A stretch of 64,000 nucleotides of DNA from Eonycteris spelaea (GCA_003508835.1 PUFA01000210.1:1306501-1370500); one strand, 5' to 3'. Positions 12,441 to 24,295 are shown, numbered from the stretch's first letter. Notes: generated from the sequence alone by a model not told the origin. Translations and numbers: made by a program.

Positions 12441-13329
12441 AATGAAGAAGTCCCGGTCAAGAGCAGCCCATCCTAACACTTCAGGCCTATTAGGCTCCTT
12501 GGGCCTCTTTCATCCTCCAGCCATTTCCTCCTCCCTGTGACTGGAAGAGGGTGCTGGCTTTCTCTACATCAGGGTTGGCAGGGGCTGGGGAGGTGACGGG
12601 GGGAGCTGTAGGCCTGTCCTCAGGCCCAGGCCTGGAAGGGGTGATGTGGCCTCAGGAGAGGAAGGCACTGCAGTGCTCTGCACACACCAACCTGAGAGGT
12701 GGTAACTAAGGAGTAGGACCCATCTGCGGGCAGCTGCCCTCAGACACAGGAGGTGGGCCAGGGTGCTCTCTGTCCTCCCCATCTTATTTCTTTTCTCCAT
12801 TGTCCCTCTGTCACTCAGGGCAGTGTGGAGGACCCACCTCTGGGGTCCTCACTAGGATAATGTGTCTTTGGAAGCAACCCCGAGGATAAGGAGACCCATT
12901 AATCAGCAGAAGAGAGGCATTCCCATGTTTAGACTAAACCTCTAGCCAAAACAAACTAACAAAGTTCCTATCCAGATCGGTCAGTTTGGCTTAATGAGAG
13001 CTTCATCTTGACTTTTGGTCCTTTGATGATTACCTTTGACCTAGGGTACTCCAAAGGTTTTTAGCCACCACTCCATTGATATTCCACTCTGGGAGAGATG
13101 CTGCCCCACTCCTAATGCACCTGCCACAATTAAGGTCTCCTCCCCAGTGATCCGGCACCACCTTTGGGATGCAGGGTCTCTTGCCTTTCAAGAGTCCCAA
13201 CCTCCCTCCCTTACCATTCCTGCTTCTCCCTGCTTCCTGTCAGTCACATCTCTACCCCCATGTTACTAACCCGCTTCTTCAGGAAGTGAAGTTTGGTCAG
13301 AAATATCAAGGCAAGCTGAAAGAATGTGG

Positions 13330-13440
13330 ACTGGGAGAGCAGGACCCAGAGTCCAGCTCTGCCCGAGTCCCGGATTTGCTCTATGACTGAGGCGAAGTTC
13401 TCCCATTCTCCTCCATCCCTTCCTCGTGACGGTAGGGGAC
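13330..13440 (+). mobile_element. MIR SINE fragment
   Basis: GACTGGGAGAGCAGGACCC, GAGTCCAGCTCTGCC, then CTATGACTGAGGCGAAGTTC follow the MIR order. Confidence 0.5.
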
Positions 13441-13447
13441 TGGACTA

Positions 13448-13640
13448 GTGTTTCTCAGAGTTCAATCCCTAGATGTCCAGTATCAGAATCCTCAAGAGGA
13501 CTCAAAGGTAAAAATGCAGCTTCAAAATCCCCACCCCGAATCCACTAAAGCAGAGTTTCTGTGAGAAAGTCACAGCCTGCATTTTAACATGTGCCCAGGT
13601 GCGTCAGGCCCAGCAGGAGTTGGGAACCGCTGTTTTGGTC
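13448..13640. mobile_element. hAT-Charlie MER5-type MITE
   Basis: The ends resemble hAT inverted repeats (TAGTGTTTCTCAGAGTTC and GAGTTGGGAACCGCTG). The interior includes CAGTATCAGAATCCTC, GGTAAAAATGCAG and CATTTTAACATGTGCCCAGGTG, as in MER5-like elements. Confidence 0.65.
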
Positions 13641-14235
13641 TGTTTCAAACTATACCTTTTGCTGAGAATTCCCATATGTGCTTCGTTTAAAGTTGCTCAC
13701 ACTCTCTTTGGGGGTGGATTTTCCAGAAAGTGAAAGACCTTTGCATAGGCTCCTTGTAAGGTGCTGGCAGCAGCCCAGGTAACTTTGTGTTTCCGACTTG
13801 TGAATTCTTTCGCTCAAAGAGAGCTTCACCATCATATTACAAAAGCTTGGGCCCTCAAAGCTTGGCTTGGGCCCTTGTGGAACTAGTTGACTGGTGATTT
13901 TTTTATAGACTCCTAAGTCTTTGTCACAACTCCTCCCCCTCTGATGATGTCCAGTTTCTCTTGCATTCCTCGGCCCTCAAAGAGTCCAATGTCTGCACAG
14001 TGAGAGCTATAACATCATCTCTAACAATCACTGCGGTAATCCCAGAGGTCAGATTCCAATGACCCCTTGAGGCCAGAGGTAGAGATGACTTCAGAAGCAA
14101 AGAAGTGTGTCTCAGGCTGGCCGATGTTGCCAAACCCAGACTCTGATTGTCAGAAGAGTTTCATTTCCGGGTGTTGGAATGAGGTCAGACAGGGCCAGGT
14201 GGAGAAAGTTGGACCCAGTTTTTAAGCTAATCAGC
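13641..14235. other. intergenic, no gene seen
   Basis: No coding or repeat family recognised. Small local repetitions of AAGCTTGG and TTGGGCCC occur at 13841-13877. Confidence 0.5.
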
Positions 14236-14370
14236 CATTCTTCACACACCCGGACTTGGGTTCAAATCTGTGCCTGGCCTTTACCAGCCGAGTGGTCCTG
14301 GACCCTGAGAACCCCCTGTCCTGATTTGCGGGTAACCTTGCATCCCAGGGTTGTGGAGAGGGAGGTGGAG
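14236..14370 (+). mobile_element. MIR SINE fragment
   Basis: CCGGACTTGGGTTCAAATCTGTGCCTGGCCTTTACCAGC is the MIR tRNA-related/core junction. The downstream part is diverged. Confidence 0.6.
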
Positions 14371-14541
14371 ACAGTGGATGCGAAGGCCTTTCATAGCCCA
14401 TAGGTACTAAGTAGTTATAAGATATTGCTAGTTGGGCAATATTTAGGCCTTGATACAACCCAGGGTCAAAGAGTGTTCAGATACTTGATGTCGTAGATTG
14501 TGCCCAAACCTTTCCCGTGCAGCTCTATTGCAGAGGAGATC

Positions 14542-14561
14542 AAGGCCCCCTGCTGGCTAAG
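14542..14561 (+). promoter_or_regulatory. candidate CTCF-binding motif
   Basis: AAGGCCCCCTGCTGGCTAAG matches a common CTCF core variant (GCCCCCTGCTGGC). It has the same orientation as the motif at 12418. Motif match only. Confidence 0.4.
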
Positions 14562-15600
14562 CTCTGGGGTAGGATTCCTGCCCAGCATCACCTCCACCCT
14601 CAGTGCTGGCACCAAACAAACGTACTGTCTTGCACTGCTCTCCTGTCCTTCTTTGGTGCAGGCTGCAGACCTGGACAGAGAAGCAGAGTGGGAAGAGCAG
14701 GATGTGGGTTCTAGAGAGCCTCTTCCCTACCTCTACCCTCTGCAGACCTTGGCAAATCAGGGGAAAGAGGAGGAATAGGAAGAGGAAGCCACATCTGGTC
14801 TGAGTCAGGTTCTCAGCAGGGCCAGCAGGGCCAGGGCCCTGAGATGCCAAAGGAGAGGGCCCAGAGCTGGGGAGGAAGGGAAGCAGTGAGGCCTGGCATG
14901 CGCCCTGCCAGACTGGGAGGAGAGAGGGAAAGTGGTTGAGGCAGAGGGTTAGGAAAGAAAAAGGGGAAGCAAATGAACCGAGTGGTTGAGACAATAATAA
15001 TAAAGAGTCATTAAAGTGAAGAATGGAGATTGTGTCACACCCAAGACAAACAGAAAATAAATGGCCAGTAGATCCATTCTACAGGTGTTTGGCACTGAGG
15101 GACGACAGATTGAAGATGCCTGGAAGATGCCACAGTCACCCAGGCAGCAGCTGGAGAGCAGGTGGGCAGGAGCCCTAGACAGAGACGCCTTTGCAGCTGG
15201 AGGGGAGCCAACCCCAGAGACCATTCACTCTCCTCCAGCCTCAGGTAAGGCTGCCCCTCACCTGATCCCCACACAGCACCTGCGTGTAAAGGGTAGGTGA
15301 AGTAAAGGAAGGACTCTGTCCTGCTCTGGGCCGGGCTGGATCCCTTCACAGGGCAGTCTCCTTCCCAGCCACAGTTTCCTCCTCATGAAAGGGACCTGCT
15401 GTCTCCCAGTGTTCACATGGGGCGAGTTTTTTAAAAGACCTCTAGGAAATTCTGCCTTTTCACTGGTTGGTCAACAGCTTACCACCACGCTCATTTCAGT
15501 GACTCCTCAGGGACTCAGTCTTTCCTTCCTGGCACTTCCGGCTTCTGAGCTGACCTTTGACCGTGCTAGTGCGAGGAGCATGGGAGCTCAGTGTGCAGGG
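14562..15600. other. intergenic, no gene seen
   Basis: Nothing recognised beyond purine-rich stretches around 14860-14960. Confidence 0.5.
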
Positions 15601-15629
15601 TAGTCGTCCCTCATTTACTCGATTGTCCA

Positions 15630-15965
15630 CTTTGTGTGCCTGGCACTGCATTAGGCACCTCAGGAGTTACAAGGGTGAATAAGACACCATCCTTCCCCTA
15701 GAGGTGTTTATCATCGAAAGATAAAAGAAATCAATATTTTTTGAGTGTCCATTCTGTAATAAGCACTCTGCAGGTTCATTCAAATGTTCTGCCTTATATA
15801 TTCTTCACAGTGACCCTGTTCAATAGATATTATTCCCTCATTATTCTTCCAGAGGAGGGGGCTGAGATTCAGTTATTTTTCTATGGTTGCAAAATCAGGA
15901 AAGGGATCCAGGTTCAGGATCACGTTCATCTGATCCCACAGCCCAGTGCTCTTTCCCTGATACCA
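15630..15965 (-). mobile_element. ancient mammalian-wide repeats including an inverted MIR
   Basis: TGCCTGGCACTGCATTAGGCACC starts an ancient repeat. From about 15745 an inverted MIR reads TTTTTTGAGTGTCCATTCTG, then ATTCTTCACAGTGACCC, and ends GATCCCACAGCCCAGTGCTCTTTCC. Confidence 0.6.
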
Positions 15966-16904
15966 TAAACAGCCATCAGGTGAAGCCAAAGTTGACAACC
16001 GTCTAATAAAACTGCACATTCTCAAAAGATATGAGAAAGGGGTCTCCTGCCTCACATCCACCCCTGCTCCCTGTCCCCTTAATTGGAACCAAATGGCATC
16101 TTTCTGTTCTGTGTACCAGCAGGGAGGAATCAGCACATCCCATCCCCAGCCAGGGCCAAGTGCCTGCAGGTGTCTGAGGAATGCTAATGGCCATGAACTG
16201 GGGCAGGGTCTGCACAAGGCTCCTCTGTGGCATTTGCTTCCCATTAAGCCCCCTCCCCTTCCTCAGCAGACCCCTTCCCCCTCCAGCAACGTGCAGCTTT
16301 CATGAGCCAATTACCACGGCCAGGTTGCTCTGTTCCTCTGAAGCCACCGACACTGCTAACAAGATACAGATGAGCAGGGCAGGCCCTGCTGTCCACTTCA
16401 GAACAGGGGCTTTCTTTGCCCAAAGGACCCCAAGTAAATACAAGAAAGTTGGATTGTCCAATTGCAATTCCACCTCTGGAGAAGGGGGAGGCCTCAGAAG
16501 GCAATAGAGTTATGAATGGTCTTAGGAAGATGAGTGGGCGACCTGTTCTTTCCCAGGGCTGTAGAGACATGGTAGATCTAAGGGATGGAGCAGGGGACCA
16601 GAAAGGAAGAACAAAGACTGGGTTTGAGTGAAAGCACAGAGCAGGAAGTGTCTCCCAAAAACCTTTAATTAACAGACAGGTATCCAAAGTCTAGGTAACT
16701 TAATTCAAAACAATTGGGTTAAAATGTATTCATAAACTAGTAAGGCACACGAGAACCTCATATTTTTCTTTTTCTTTCTCCCCACCAGCCTCACCATATT
16801 CTCTGCCTCTTAAAATTCTATTCAGCCTGAACGCCTCAGTGATCCACAAACTTTCCCAGACATTCCTGGGCAAAATTTACCCCTCCTTTCTGATTGTGTT
16901 TCTT
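15966..16904. other. intergenic, no gene seen
   Basis: No coding or repeat family recognised with confidence. Confidence 0.5.
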
Positions 16905-17841
16905 TGAATCCAGTTTCACTATAACATATCTAAGTGTAGATTCATTTTTATGGCCTTCCTCGGAACTCCCAATGTTTCGTCAATCTGTGGATGTCTGTCT
17001 TCCTCAATTCCAGAAAAATGGACGATCCCCCCATTCCCCCATCCTCTTCATTCTCCTCCTTCCATAGCTCCGTGTAGGGGTAGTTTCTACCCTCTTGTTC
17101 TACCCTCTATACCTCTTAGCTTCTCTTTCATATTTTCTCTCCTCATCTTTCCATGCTGCATTTCCTCTTCTTCATTTTTCAATTCATTAATTCTCTGTTC
17201 AGCTTTGTCTAATTTGCTTCATGACACATCTATTGAACTTCTATTTCAACAATCTTTTTTATTTCTAGAAACCTCTATTTGGTTCTTTTAAAGTATTTGT
17301 CTGTACTCCTTCAAAATATCATACTTTTTTTTATCGTTTGTATTTCTTTTTCATCTATTTAATCATTTTAAGCATAATTGTTTTAAAATCTCTCTCAGAT
17401 TGCTATATTATTTTATGTTACTAGAATGCTAAACTAGTTTAATATTTTGCTGACTTTCCCTAATGGCATATCATTTCCTCGTGTGGTTCATAATGTTTTT
17501 TATTGTTGGTACAACTTCAAAGGGGATTATATTTTGCTGTGAGTATCCTTTGCTCTGAGGCACATTCCTCCAGAAGAGTCTTGCACTTCCTTCTCTTGAT
17601 ACACTGTGTGTCTGAGTGATCTGGGACCTATTTTTACAATAATTTCTCAGCTTGGGAATTCCAAACTGTGGAAATTCAGAACTAAATCACATATGGTTTG
17701 GACCTGGAGCTTGTATTTCTCACTGTAGACATGTTTTCTATTCAGAGTTTCAGTAAGGACAGGCTTAACTGTCACTACCCTGAGGCTGCGAGTGATATTT
17801 TTCTAGTCCTGATTTCTTTGAGGATGCATTCCTTACAACAG
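16905..17841 (-). mobile_element. antisense L1/HAL1-like LINE relic
   Basis: The T-rich plus strand reads as the complement of an old L1/HAL1 body: TATCTAAGTGTAGATTCATTTTTATGG, AATCTGTGGATGTCTGTC, CTTCTCTTTCATATTTTCTCTCCTC, AATTCATTAATTCTCTGTTCAG and TTCTAGAAACCTCTATTTGGTTC. It probably continues past the hAT insertion into 18064-18260. Confidence 0.6.
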
Positions 17842-18063
17842 CAGTCCCTAAATTTTTTGGCACCAGGGACTGGTGCTCCTATGAGAATCTAATGCCTAAT
17901 GATTTGAGGTGGAGCTGAGTTGATGATGCTAGTGCTGGGGAGCAGCTGCAAATACAGATGTAGCTTCACTTGCTTGCCTATCGCTCACCTTCTGCTGTGC
18001 GGCCCGATTCCTAACAGGCCATGGACCGGTGCTGGTCCACGGCCCAGAGATTGGAGACTTCTG
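17842..18063 (-). mobile_element. hAT-Charlie MER1-type MITE, internally deleted
   Basis: One end reads CAGTCCCTAAATTTTTTGGCACCAGGGAC. The other reads CCTAACAGGCCATGGACCGGTGCTGGTCCACGGCCCAGAGATTGGAGACTTCTG. In between are CTCCTATGAGAATCTAATGCC and TGCAAATACAGATGTAGCTTC, as in MER1. Much of the interior is missing. The flanks CTTACAAC and CTTTACAG may be a decayed 8-bp target duplication. Confidence 0.7.
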
Positions 18064-18570
18064 CTTTACAGGGTTCCAGATTTGCAGAGCTCTCAATTTT
18101 AGCTGCCTGCCTCTTAAGAACTAGAGATCATACCTTCTGCTCCTATGTTAGCATCAAAACCACAGTCCCTGACACCAAGGGTTGTGTCCAATCCAATGTC
18201 CCCAGAGCACACCATCATCTTCAGCTTGTTGAAATTACCATTTAGACTTTCAGTGCTAGTTTACCTACTGGTAACTAGAATGCTTTGTATTCTAGTTCAT
18301 GAGTTTCTGCAAATAGACCAAGTACTTCTTGAAAAGCCTGCCTAATTCATCTTTGTTTCTCCTGTAGTGCCTAGCATAGTGCTCTGTCACAAGGCCCCTT
18401 ACGTATCCACACAAATATATAAAAACCTTAGACATTCGCACATGACCCTTTCATCTATGCAGAATCCCATAAGCCAGGGTGGCATGCAGGGCAATCGAAG
18501 GAGGAGGAATGGCAGAAGTTGGCACAAGCCCTGGACTGGGACACTTCCTGCTCTCTTTCCGAGGAGTTAG
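18064..18570. other. probable continuation of old LINE sequence
   Basis: AT-moderate sequence next to the hAT insertion. The part near 18270-18420 (CCTGTAGTGCCTAGCATAGTGC) resembles an L2 3' end. No gene seen. Confidence 0.4.
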
Positions 18571-18571
18571 T

Positions 18572-18770
18572 GCAGTCATAAGTAGAGATTTGGACTAAGC
18601 GTTAAAGCGGGCTCTAGCCCGATTTCATGTACTTCTGAGCTGGGTGAACTTGGAAAAGTCACTTCATCTATCTTGGGAGTCAGATTTTGCATCTGCAAAA
18701 TAGAGGCGGCAGCTGGCCTGGGTGATCTCCAAGATTCCTTCCAGGTCTAACAGCTTTGAACCTGTGAGTT
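18572..18770 (+). mobile_element. MIR SINE fragment
   Basis: MIR order: GATTTGGACTAAGCG, GAGCTGGGTGAACTTGG, AAGTCACTTCATCTATCTTGGGAGTCAG, then CTGCAAAATAGAGGCGGCAG. Confidence 0.65.
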
Positions 18771-19329
18771 AAGAACACACTTTGCACAAAACAGTCGGGC
18801 TCTCACTCATGTGTCCCCAGGTTTTCCCTATCACAAGTCAACCACCAGAGTTTCTATTTCCCCCCAGCTTCTCCTTCCTTCAGCACCTAAGCCTCTCCTC
18901 TCCACCCAGCCACCTTTCGAGGCACCCTGCTATTTCTCCAAGTCCACTCCCTGCTGAGGACTTTGTCCTATGTCTGTGTGTTAGGAAAGGGGAGGGGGTG
19001 GTTGAGGCCATGGTGACAATGAGTATCCCCTCCAGCAGTAGGGCGATGAGCCTGTGGAGGATCAGAAGGAAAAGCAGATGACACAGTGGCCCAGTGCCTA
19101 TGTGCACAGAAGCTCCATCTGCCCCCATCCTTAGGGGTTTCCTGATCCTTAGACTGGGGACCCTGTAGCTTAATGAGCCTCTTGAGCTGGTTCAGAAACA
19201 ATGAATCAAACCCAGCTGGAAGCTGCCCTCCGACCCAGCTAATGACTTTGTTTATTGTCAGAGCAGCAGTGCTCATATAAGGGAATTTCAAAGTGTCACT
19301 AATTGGCAGAGGGCCAGTAAATAGCACCA

Positions 19330-19336
19330 TATAAAT
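19330..19336 (+). promoter_or_regulatory. TATA-like box upstream of an unassigned ORF
   Basis: TATAAAT lies 84 bases before the ATG at 19420. Motif only; nothing else confirms a promoter. Confidence 0.25.
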
Positions 19337-19419
19337 CTGAAGGTGCTTCCACTAAGGCTGGGGATTGCGGACCAGATATAGTAAAGGCAAAGGAAGAAGG
19401 GTACTGCCAGGGCTGAGCG

Positions 19420-19722
19420 ATGGGTGCAGGGCGTAGCACCTTGCCAGCTGCCGCTGCTGCTACCCTGGGTCTCCAGTACCCTGTGGAGGATGGAGTGTTT
19501 GTTCTGTGGTTGGAGAAAGGAAAGAAGCCCGATGATGGTCCTAGTCCCACCATTAGTGACATTGTACTGCGTGTCCCCAACCCCAAGATGCCTGGCCTCC
19601 TACTGTACTATAGGAGAAGATGTCCTCTTTCTGAGGAAAGGATAAGAATCCCATTTGAGGTAGGATTAATGGATTCTGCAGACATAAAATTTAAGGTCTT
19701 GTTCTCCATTACACGAAAATGA
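19420..19722 (+). CDS. unassigned 100-codon ORF (hypothetical)
   Basis: I do not recognise this protein. The ATG has G at -3 and G at +4, a strong initiation context, with a TATA-like box 84 bases upstream. The product starts MGAGRSTLPAAAAATLG, with an Ala run, and ends in a basic tail at TGA. The middle is moderately charged, with KKPDDGPSP and RRRCPLSEERIR, and shows no membrane segment or known motif. AATAAA follows at 20061-20066. It could be a lineage-specific short gene, a fragment of a processed pseudogene, or chance. An ORF of this length is expected by chance in 64 kb of GC-moderate DNA, so confidence is low. Confidence 0.15.
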   Translation: MGAGRSTLPAAAAATLGLQYPVEDGVFVLWLEKGKKPDDGPSPTISDIVLRVPNPKMPGLLLYYRRRCPLSEERIRIPFEVGLMDSADIKFKVLFSITRK

Positions 19723-20479
19723 CCTGCTTACGGAAGAACCTGGGTAAGATCCTAGGTCCAGTGGACCTCTTAGGAACTGAGCTAGGAGGACCAGGAAATA
19801 ATGACTGATAGGATAAAAATGAGCCTCTTCTTATTCAGCATAACCCATGAACTCCTACTGGGAGCAGGCCCAGAAGATAAGCCAGAGATGAGTGATTAAT
19901 GAAAAAAATGGACAATCCTTCCATGCACACCCCGACTCCTCTCATACACACATTCCTGCTGCCTGCCCCTCACCCATATGTGGATTCAAGCTGGTGGATG
20001 ATTTGGAGAAGAGGAGGGAAGCAAGAGTAAAGGAGAAAAGAGAAAAATCATAAAGTGAGAAATAAAAGATGGGTAGGAAAGGAAGACAGGGTCAGAGTGG
20101 CATTAACCTGCTCGTAAGTGGGTGCTCCAGATGGCCTCCTCATGCCACACCTCTGATCACTGGCCCTAACACCTGCAGCAGGGAAGAGTCAGAAAGCTTT
20201 GCCTCAAAGGCCCTGCTGCAGAGCGATGGGCAAGAAGGGCCAAGGGCTGATTTCTTGGGGTAACTCCTCTATGTCTGGAGTAATGGATGATAAGGTAGGC
20301 CCAGACAAATGCTGGCTAAGCTTATGACTTGTGACATCAAGAAGCCAGCAGGGAATGGTAGGGAGGTGAAATCTATACACAGTAGAGCTGACAGGAAGTC
20401 CAAGATACCCATGGTCTCAAAATGAGAGCTGGCACTGCCCAAACTATTCGGCATCCACCAGGGCCAACGATGCACCTGA

Positions 20480-20610
20480 GACTCCTAGCACATCCTAAGG
20501 TGGGTTCCACTATTGTAATCCCCATTTTACAGATGGAAAACTGAGGTTCAAAAAATCAGGGCCTGTCTTAGAGGTCCTGAGGCCTAGACACCACTCAATC
20601 ACTCACTCAT
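20480..20610 (-). mobile_element. inverted MIR fragment
   Basis: TGTAATCCCCATTTTACAGATGGAAAACTGAGGTTC is the MIR 3' domain in reverse. Confidence 0.65.
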
Positions 20611-20930
20611 GAATTCACAAGTATGGATGGAGAGCTTATTATGTTCAGGGCACTGGGCTAGGAACTCTAGATCTAGGGTAAGTGTGGGCTCTGTCCTTGA
20701 GGGGCTTCAAATGACTGGCACTCAAATGACTGAGGATAATATAAAACAGGATGGAGGACAGAAGGACATAGAGGAATGAACAAGAAATATGCAAGAGCAT
20801 GGTAGGGTGAATTCTGATTTGATAAGAACAGGGAGGGCTTCACAGAAGGGTGGAATTTGAGCCTAAGCCTCGAAGAAAAGACAGACTTTTAACAAGTAGG
20901 GAGCCCTGCAAGGGAGAGGGCCCAGTAAGG
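20611..20930. mobile_element. ancient LINE-like repeat
   Basis: GGAGAGCTTATTATGTTCAGGGCACTGGGCTAGGAACTC, CTGTCCTTGAGGGGCTTC and AGGGAGGGCTTCACAGAAGGGTGGAATTTGAGCCTAAG follow the order of an old mammalian-wide LINE family that I cannot name securely. Confidence 0.5.
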
Positions 20931-21645
20931 TGACCTCCAGAGGCAGGGGCCACCTCCTCCTGCCTCACCTAGCACAGAGCAGCACTCACAACACACAGGT
21001 GGTGAGGGCCTGTGTCCAGCGTGTGGAAGAGGTGCTGGGACGAGGCACACAACAAAAAATATCCCCCCGAGGAAACAACTTCAGATAGATACATGTGACC
21101 TCCTGTGGCCTTGGACCAGATTTTCCAGGTCCCACAGCTTTTTCTCCTCTGAAGAACTCCTCTCAGTGAGCCTTTGCCTAAACTCTGGTGACCAAACACT
21201 TTGAGGTTCAAGGGTCAGGAAAGCTTGAGGAATTTTTCTCCTAATGTGTCTTCTTTTTCATTTTCCTAACATTCAAATTTTTAATGTTACTAATTTTTCA
21301 AATCGGTTTTAAAACACATAGACATAGAATGGAGGAGTAAAAAAAGACATTATAATTTAAAGTATGCCTACCCCTGCATCTTGTCACTGATTCCCCTTGC
21401 TGTTCCAGTATTTCTGATATTCCCAGGGCCGAGTGGATCTTTCCGAAACTATATGTCCTCTTTAGAAAGAGAAATACTTTTTCCAGCTGAAACAAACTTT
21501 CTGCGTTCTTTTGAGACTTTCCTGAATAGAGGCAAGAGAGGAAAGTCCAGAAGTCCTGGTCCACAGAGAGCAGCAAAATCCTCCTGGGACTCCACATACA
21601 AACGCACACCGCTGTTCTCAGGTGTTAATAGTTAACACCGTGCGT
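20931..21645. other. intergenic, no gene seen
   Basis: No coding or repeat family recognised. Confidence 0.45.
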
Positions 21646-21845
21646 GTTGTGTGCATTCTCTCTTGTAATGCTCATAGAACCTTAGGTCAGTATCACCTTC
21701 ACCTCCCCTCATTTTCCAGGTATAAAAACTGAGGCTCGGAGAGGTTCAGAATCCTTCCCCTGTCACCTAGCTCATATGCGGCAGCACAGGATTTGAACCC
21801 AGCCCCATCTGCTTGCATATCTTTGACTCTTAACCACCACACAAC
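21646..21845 (-). mobile_element. inverted MIR SINE, long copy
   Basis: Nearly full inverted MIR: CTCATTTTCCAGGTATAAAAACTGAGGCTCGGAGAGGTTC, CACCTAGCTCATATGCGGCAGCACAGGATTTGAACCCAG, then GACTCTTAACCACCAC. Confidence 0.8.
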
Positions 21846-23365
21846 TATTTCTAGAAAGAGGCCATGGAATGCACTTTAAATTTTGCAAACTGAAATCTAT
21901 GAGCATAAAATCGAGTCTCCACTCTGAGTCCAGGGAGAAATCTACCTGCAAAGAGGATCCCAAATTTCTTCATGAGATTTTTTTCTCCCAGCTCAGGTTT
22001 TGCATTGACTTTTCGGGAGGGAGACAGCTGTGTCAAGGAACAGAATGTGTGCGCACGGAGAAATGCTTTCTGGGAAATCTGAGTTTGCTGCTCTCCCATG
22101 GGCGCATGCCGTGAGGAAAGGAATCTCTCCTCCAAGAAGATGAGAGCCAGCCTTTAGGGAGGAGGTGTTGAGAGATCCACCATCCCTGTGGGCCATCACG
22201 CCCAACAGAAATGATTGCGCTAATAAGGAGAGAGGTGGCCTGCAAGAGCCCTGCCTTGGCCCCAAGCCTCCAGTTAATGAGACTTCACAGGGAGAAAGCG
22301 CTTCCAGGGTGAGTGGGGGTGGGCCGCAGGGGCCGCAGAACAGCTGGAGGCCAGCAATCCCAAGGCTGTTTACTAGGAGACAAAGAAAGGACTTTGCTCC
22401 CTGCTCTGAGGTCAAACTCAAGGTATCCTGGGGAAGTGGCAAGGGAATTTATGAAGTGAGGAGGCAGCGGTTTGACAGCTGTCTGCTGGCTCTGCTCCAG
22501 TGCTGGGTTGCCTCAACCCCTGAACCGTCCTGGAGAGAGTATCCACCTGATGAAGCGAGATTCCAGCCAGCGAGCGGGGCAAATCCAGGATTCCAGGCCC
22601 CTCGAGGGCTTCTGGGAGATGATGCTCATGCAGTGACATGGGTCACAGAATGGATTGGAAAGAGAGAAGACAGCGACTGCTACCTCCTGGGTTCCCACAA
22701 AAATCCCAAACCACCTACCTCACTTCCCAACTCCTTCCAACTCAGCTGCTCGCAGACTTCCCTCATAGACAGACAGACACACCCGGAGACACCGTGGCAG
22801 CTGTGGCAAGTCTCCTACCTCTGAGGACAGATGATGACTGGGTTCCAGGTTTGTGACCAGGAGACAGGAATGGGCAGAAGTGTGCCCCGCCCCCAACTCC
22901 ATTCCATCCTGCAATTCTCAGACATTTCGTGAGGGAGAGGAAGCTTCTGTGGAGGCGGTAGGCTGTGGGACTGAGTAGGAGGGCCCTCAAGCATCGCATT
23001 TGGGGACGCTGAAGAAACAGGTGGAAGGAGAGAGATTATATTTACCCAAGAACATACATTCAGACACTTTGGTTATACAAGTGGCCAGGTTTCTGTGGAA
23101 ATCAGATTCTTTTTTTTTTTATTATTGTGAAGAAGGGAAAATGCGTGTGTATGTTTGTGTGTGAGTTTATGTTTGGGGTAAGGTGAGGATGCTGATGGGA
23201 AAGGCAGTATCTGCCTTGCCTGCGTACTGCATTGGGACCCCATTCCTCCCAACGCAGGCACCGCAACACTCACACAAATGCGGGAACTTTAGTCCTTTAG
23301 GAAGAATGGAAATACAACTCAATACTACTGTCTCTGGCCATGTGTCCCCAGAGTGTAACGTAGTA

Positions 23366-23417
23366 CTCCCCTCGCTCTCCTCTGCTCTCTGGACCTGCCC
23401 TACTGCCCCCCACCTCC
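23366..23417 (+). repeat. inverted repeat, left arm
   Basis: The arm begins CTCCCCTCGCTCTCCTCTGC and ends CTGCCCCCCACCTCC. It matches the complement of 24296-24346 with one substitution and one single-base indel over 51-52 bases. Confidence 0.9.
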
Positions 23418-24295
23418 CATGGCCCCAGTTTCTCAGCTGGGAAATACCCTGACACGTACCTCTCATCATTAGCCTCTCCTAACCACCCCCACCCTGACAC
23501 TTCAGCTACCAGGAGCCCCCTCCGCCCTCGGCCTGACCTTGCTCTGCAGAGCCGGGGCACCCGACCCCCAGCAGGGTGGCTAGAGCTGCTGCCAGGACCC
23601 ATCCATCAGGCCCAGCACAAGCCTCCCCCCACCAGCCCCCACCACACCCAGCCTGCAAACATCAGTGCACATCTAGAGGACTCCAGGGTCTGTCTGCCAC
23701 TAATCCCCTCTGGCAGCCCCTTCAGTGGGACAGCTACTGGACAGAGGAAAGTGATGATCCCTCCCCTTCCATCCTGCTTTTTCTGAGGCTGACAGCGCCC
23801 CTCCTACCTGGTAACCTGCTAGGACCTAGGAGACCAAAGCCTCCAGTCAAAGATAAAAAATGCCTGGCTATTGACTAAAATACAATAAAGGAGCAATTTG
23901 CATGTTATTTACATAACCAGTTAATACCAAAACAAACTGTGTGTACCCATCCCCACTGACATCTTCCTCAGTGGCCCTGGTCCCCAACCTTTACTCCCCA
24001 AGGCTGCCCCCACCTTCCCTGCCCTGCAGCCTGCATCTAAACTCCAGCTTCCCTCAGGGTAGGGATCTGTTTGGGGTATCCCTGCGGAAGGCAGGGCTCT
24101 GAAAGGCCATGTGAGCTCTGCCCCGCATCTGTGCCCCTCCTCAGGAGCGTTTTCACCGTGTGGAAAGCCAAATCCCAGCCTGCCGACCTCTCACCCCCGC
24201 AGACTACAGACTCGCGCTGTTTGCACAGGAGCGGCAAGGACAGAATGAGAGGCTGATGTCCTGCAGCTGGGCTGTGTTCCAGCTCTGGCAGGGGT

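Larger units (their letters stand above)
11101..13329. other. intergenic, no gene seen
   Basis: GC-moderate sequence with a CTTCC-rich low-complexity block (12276-12335) and one CTCF-like motif. Open frames here lack recognisable domains. Confidence 0.5.
18771..20479. other. intergenic stretch around the hypothetical ORF
   Basis: Apart from the ORF at 19420-19722 and its TATA-like box, no gene or repeat family was recognised. Confidence 0.45.

Noticed and set aside
22165..22824. 219-codon plus-strand frame
   Set aside because: The longest frame in the left third shows no domain, no splice context and no biased codon pattern. The overlapping minus-strand frames look equally good. I treat it as chance.
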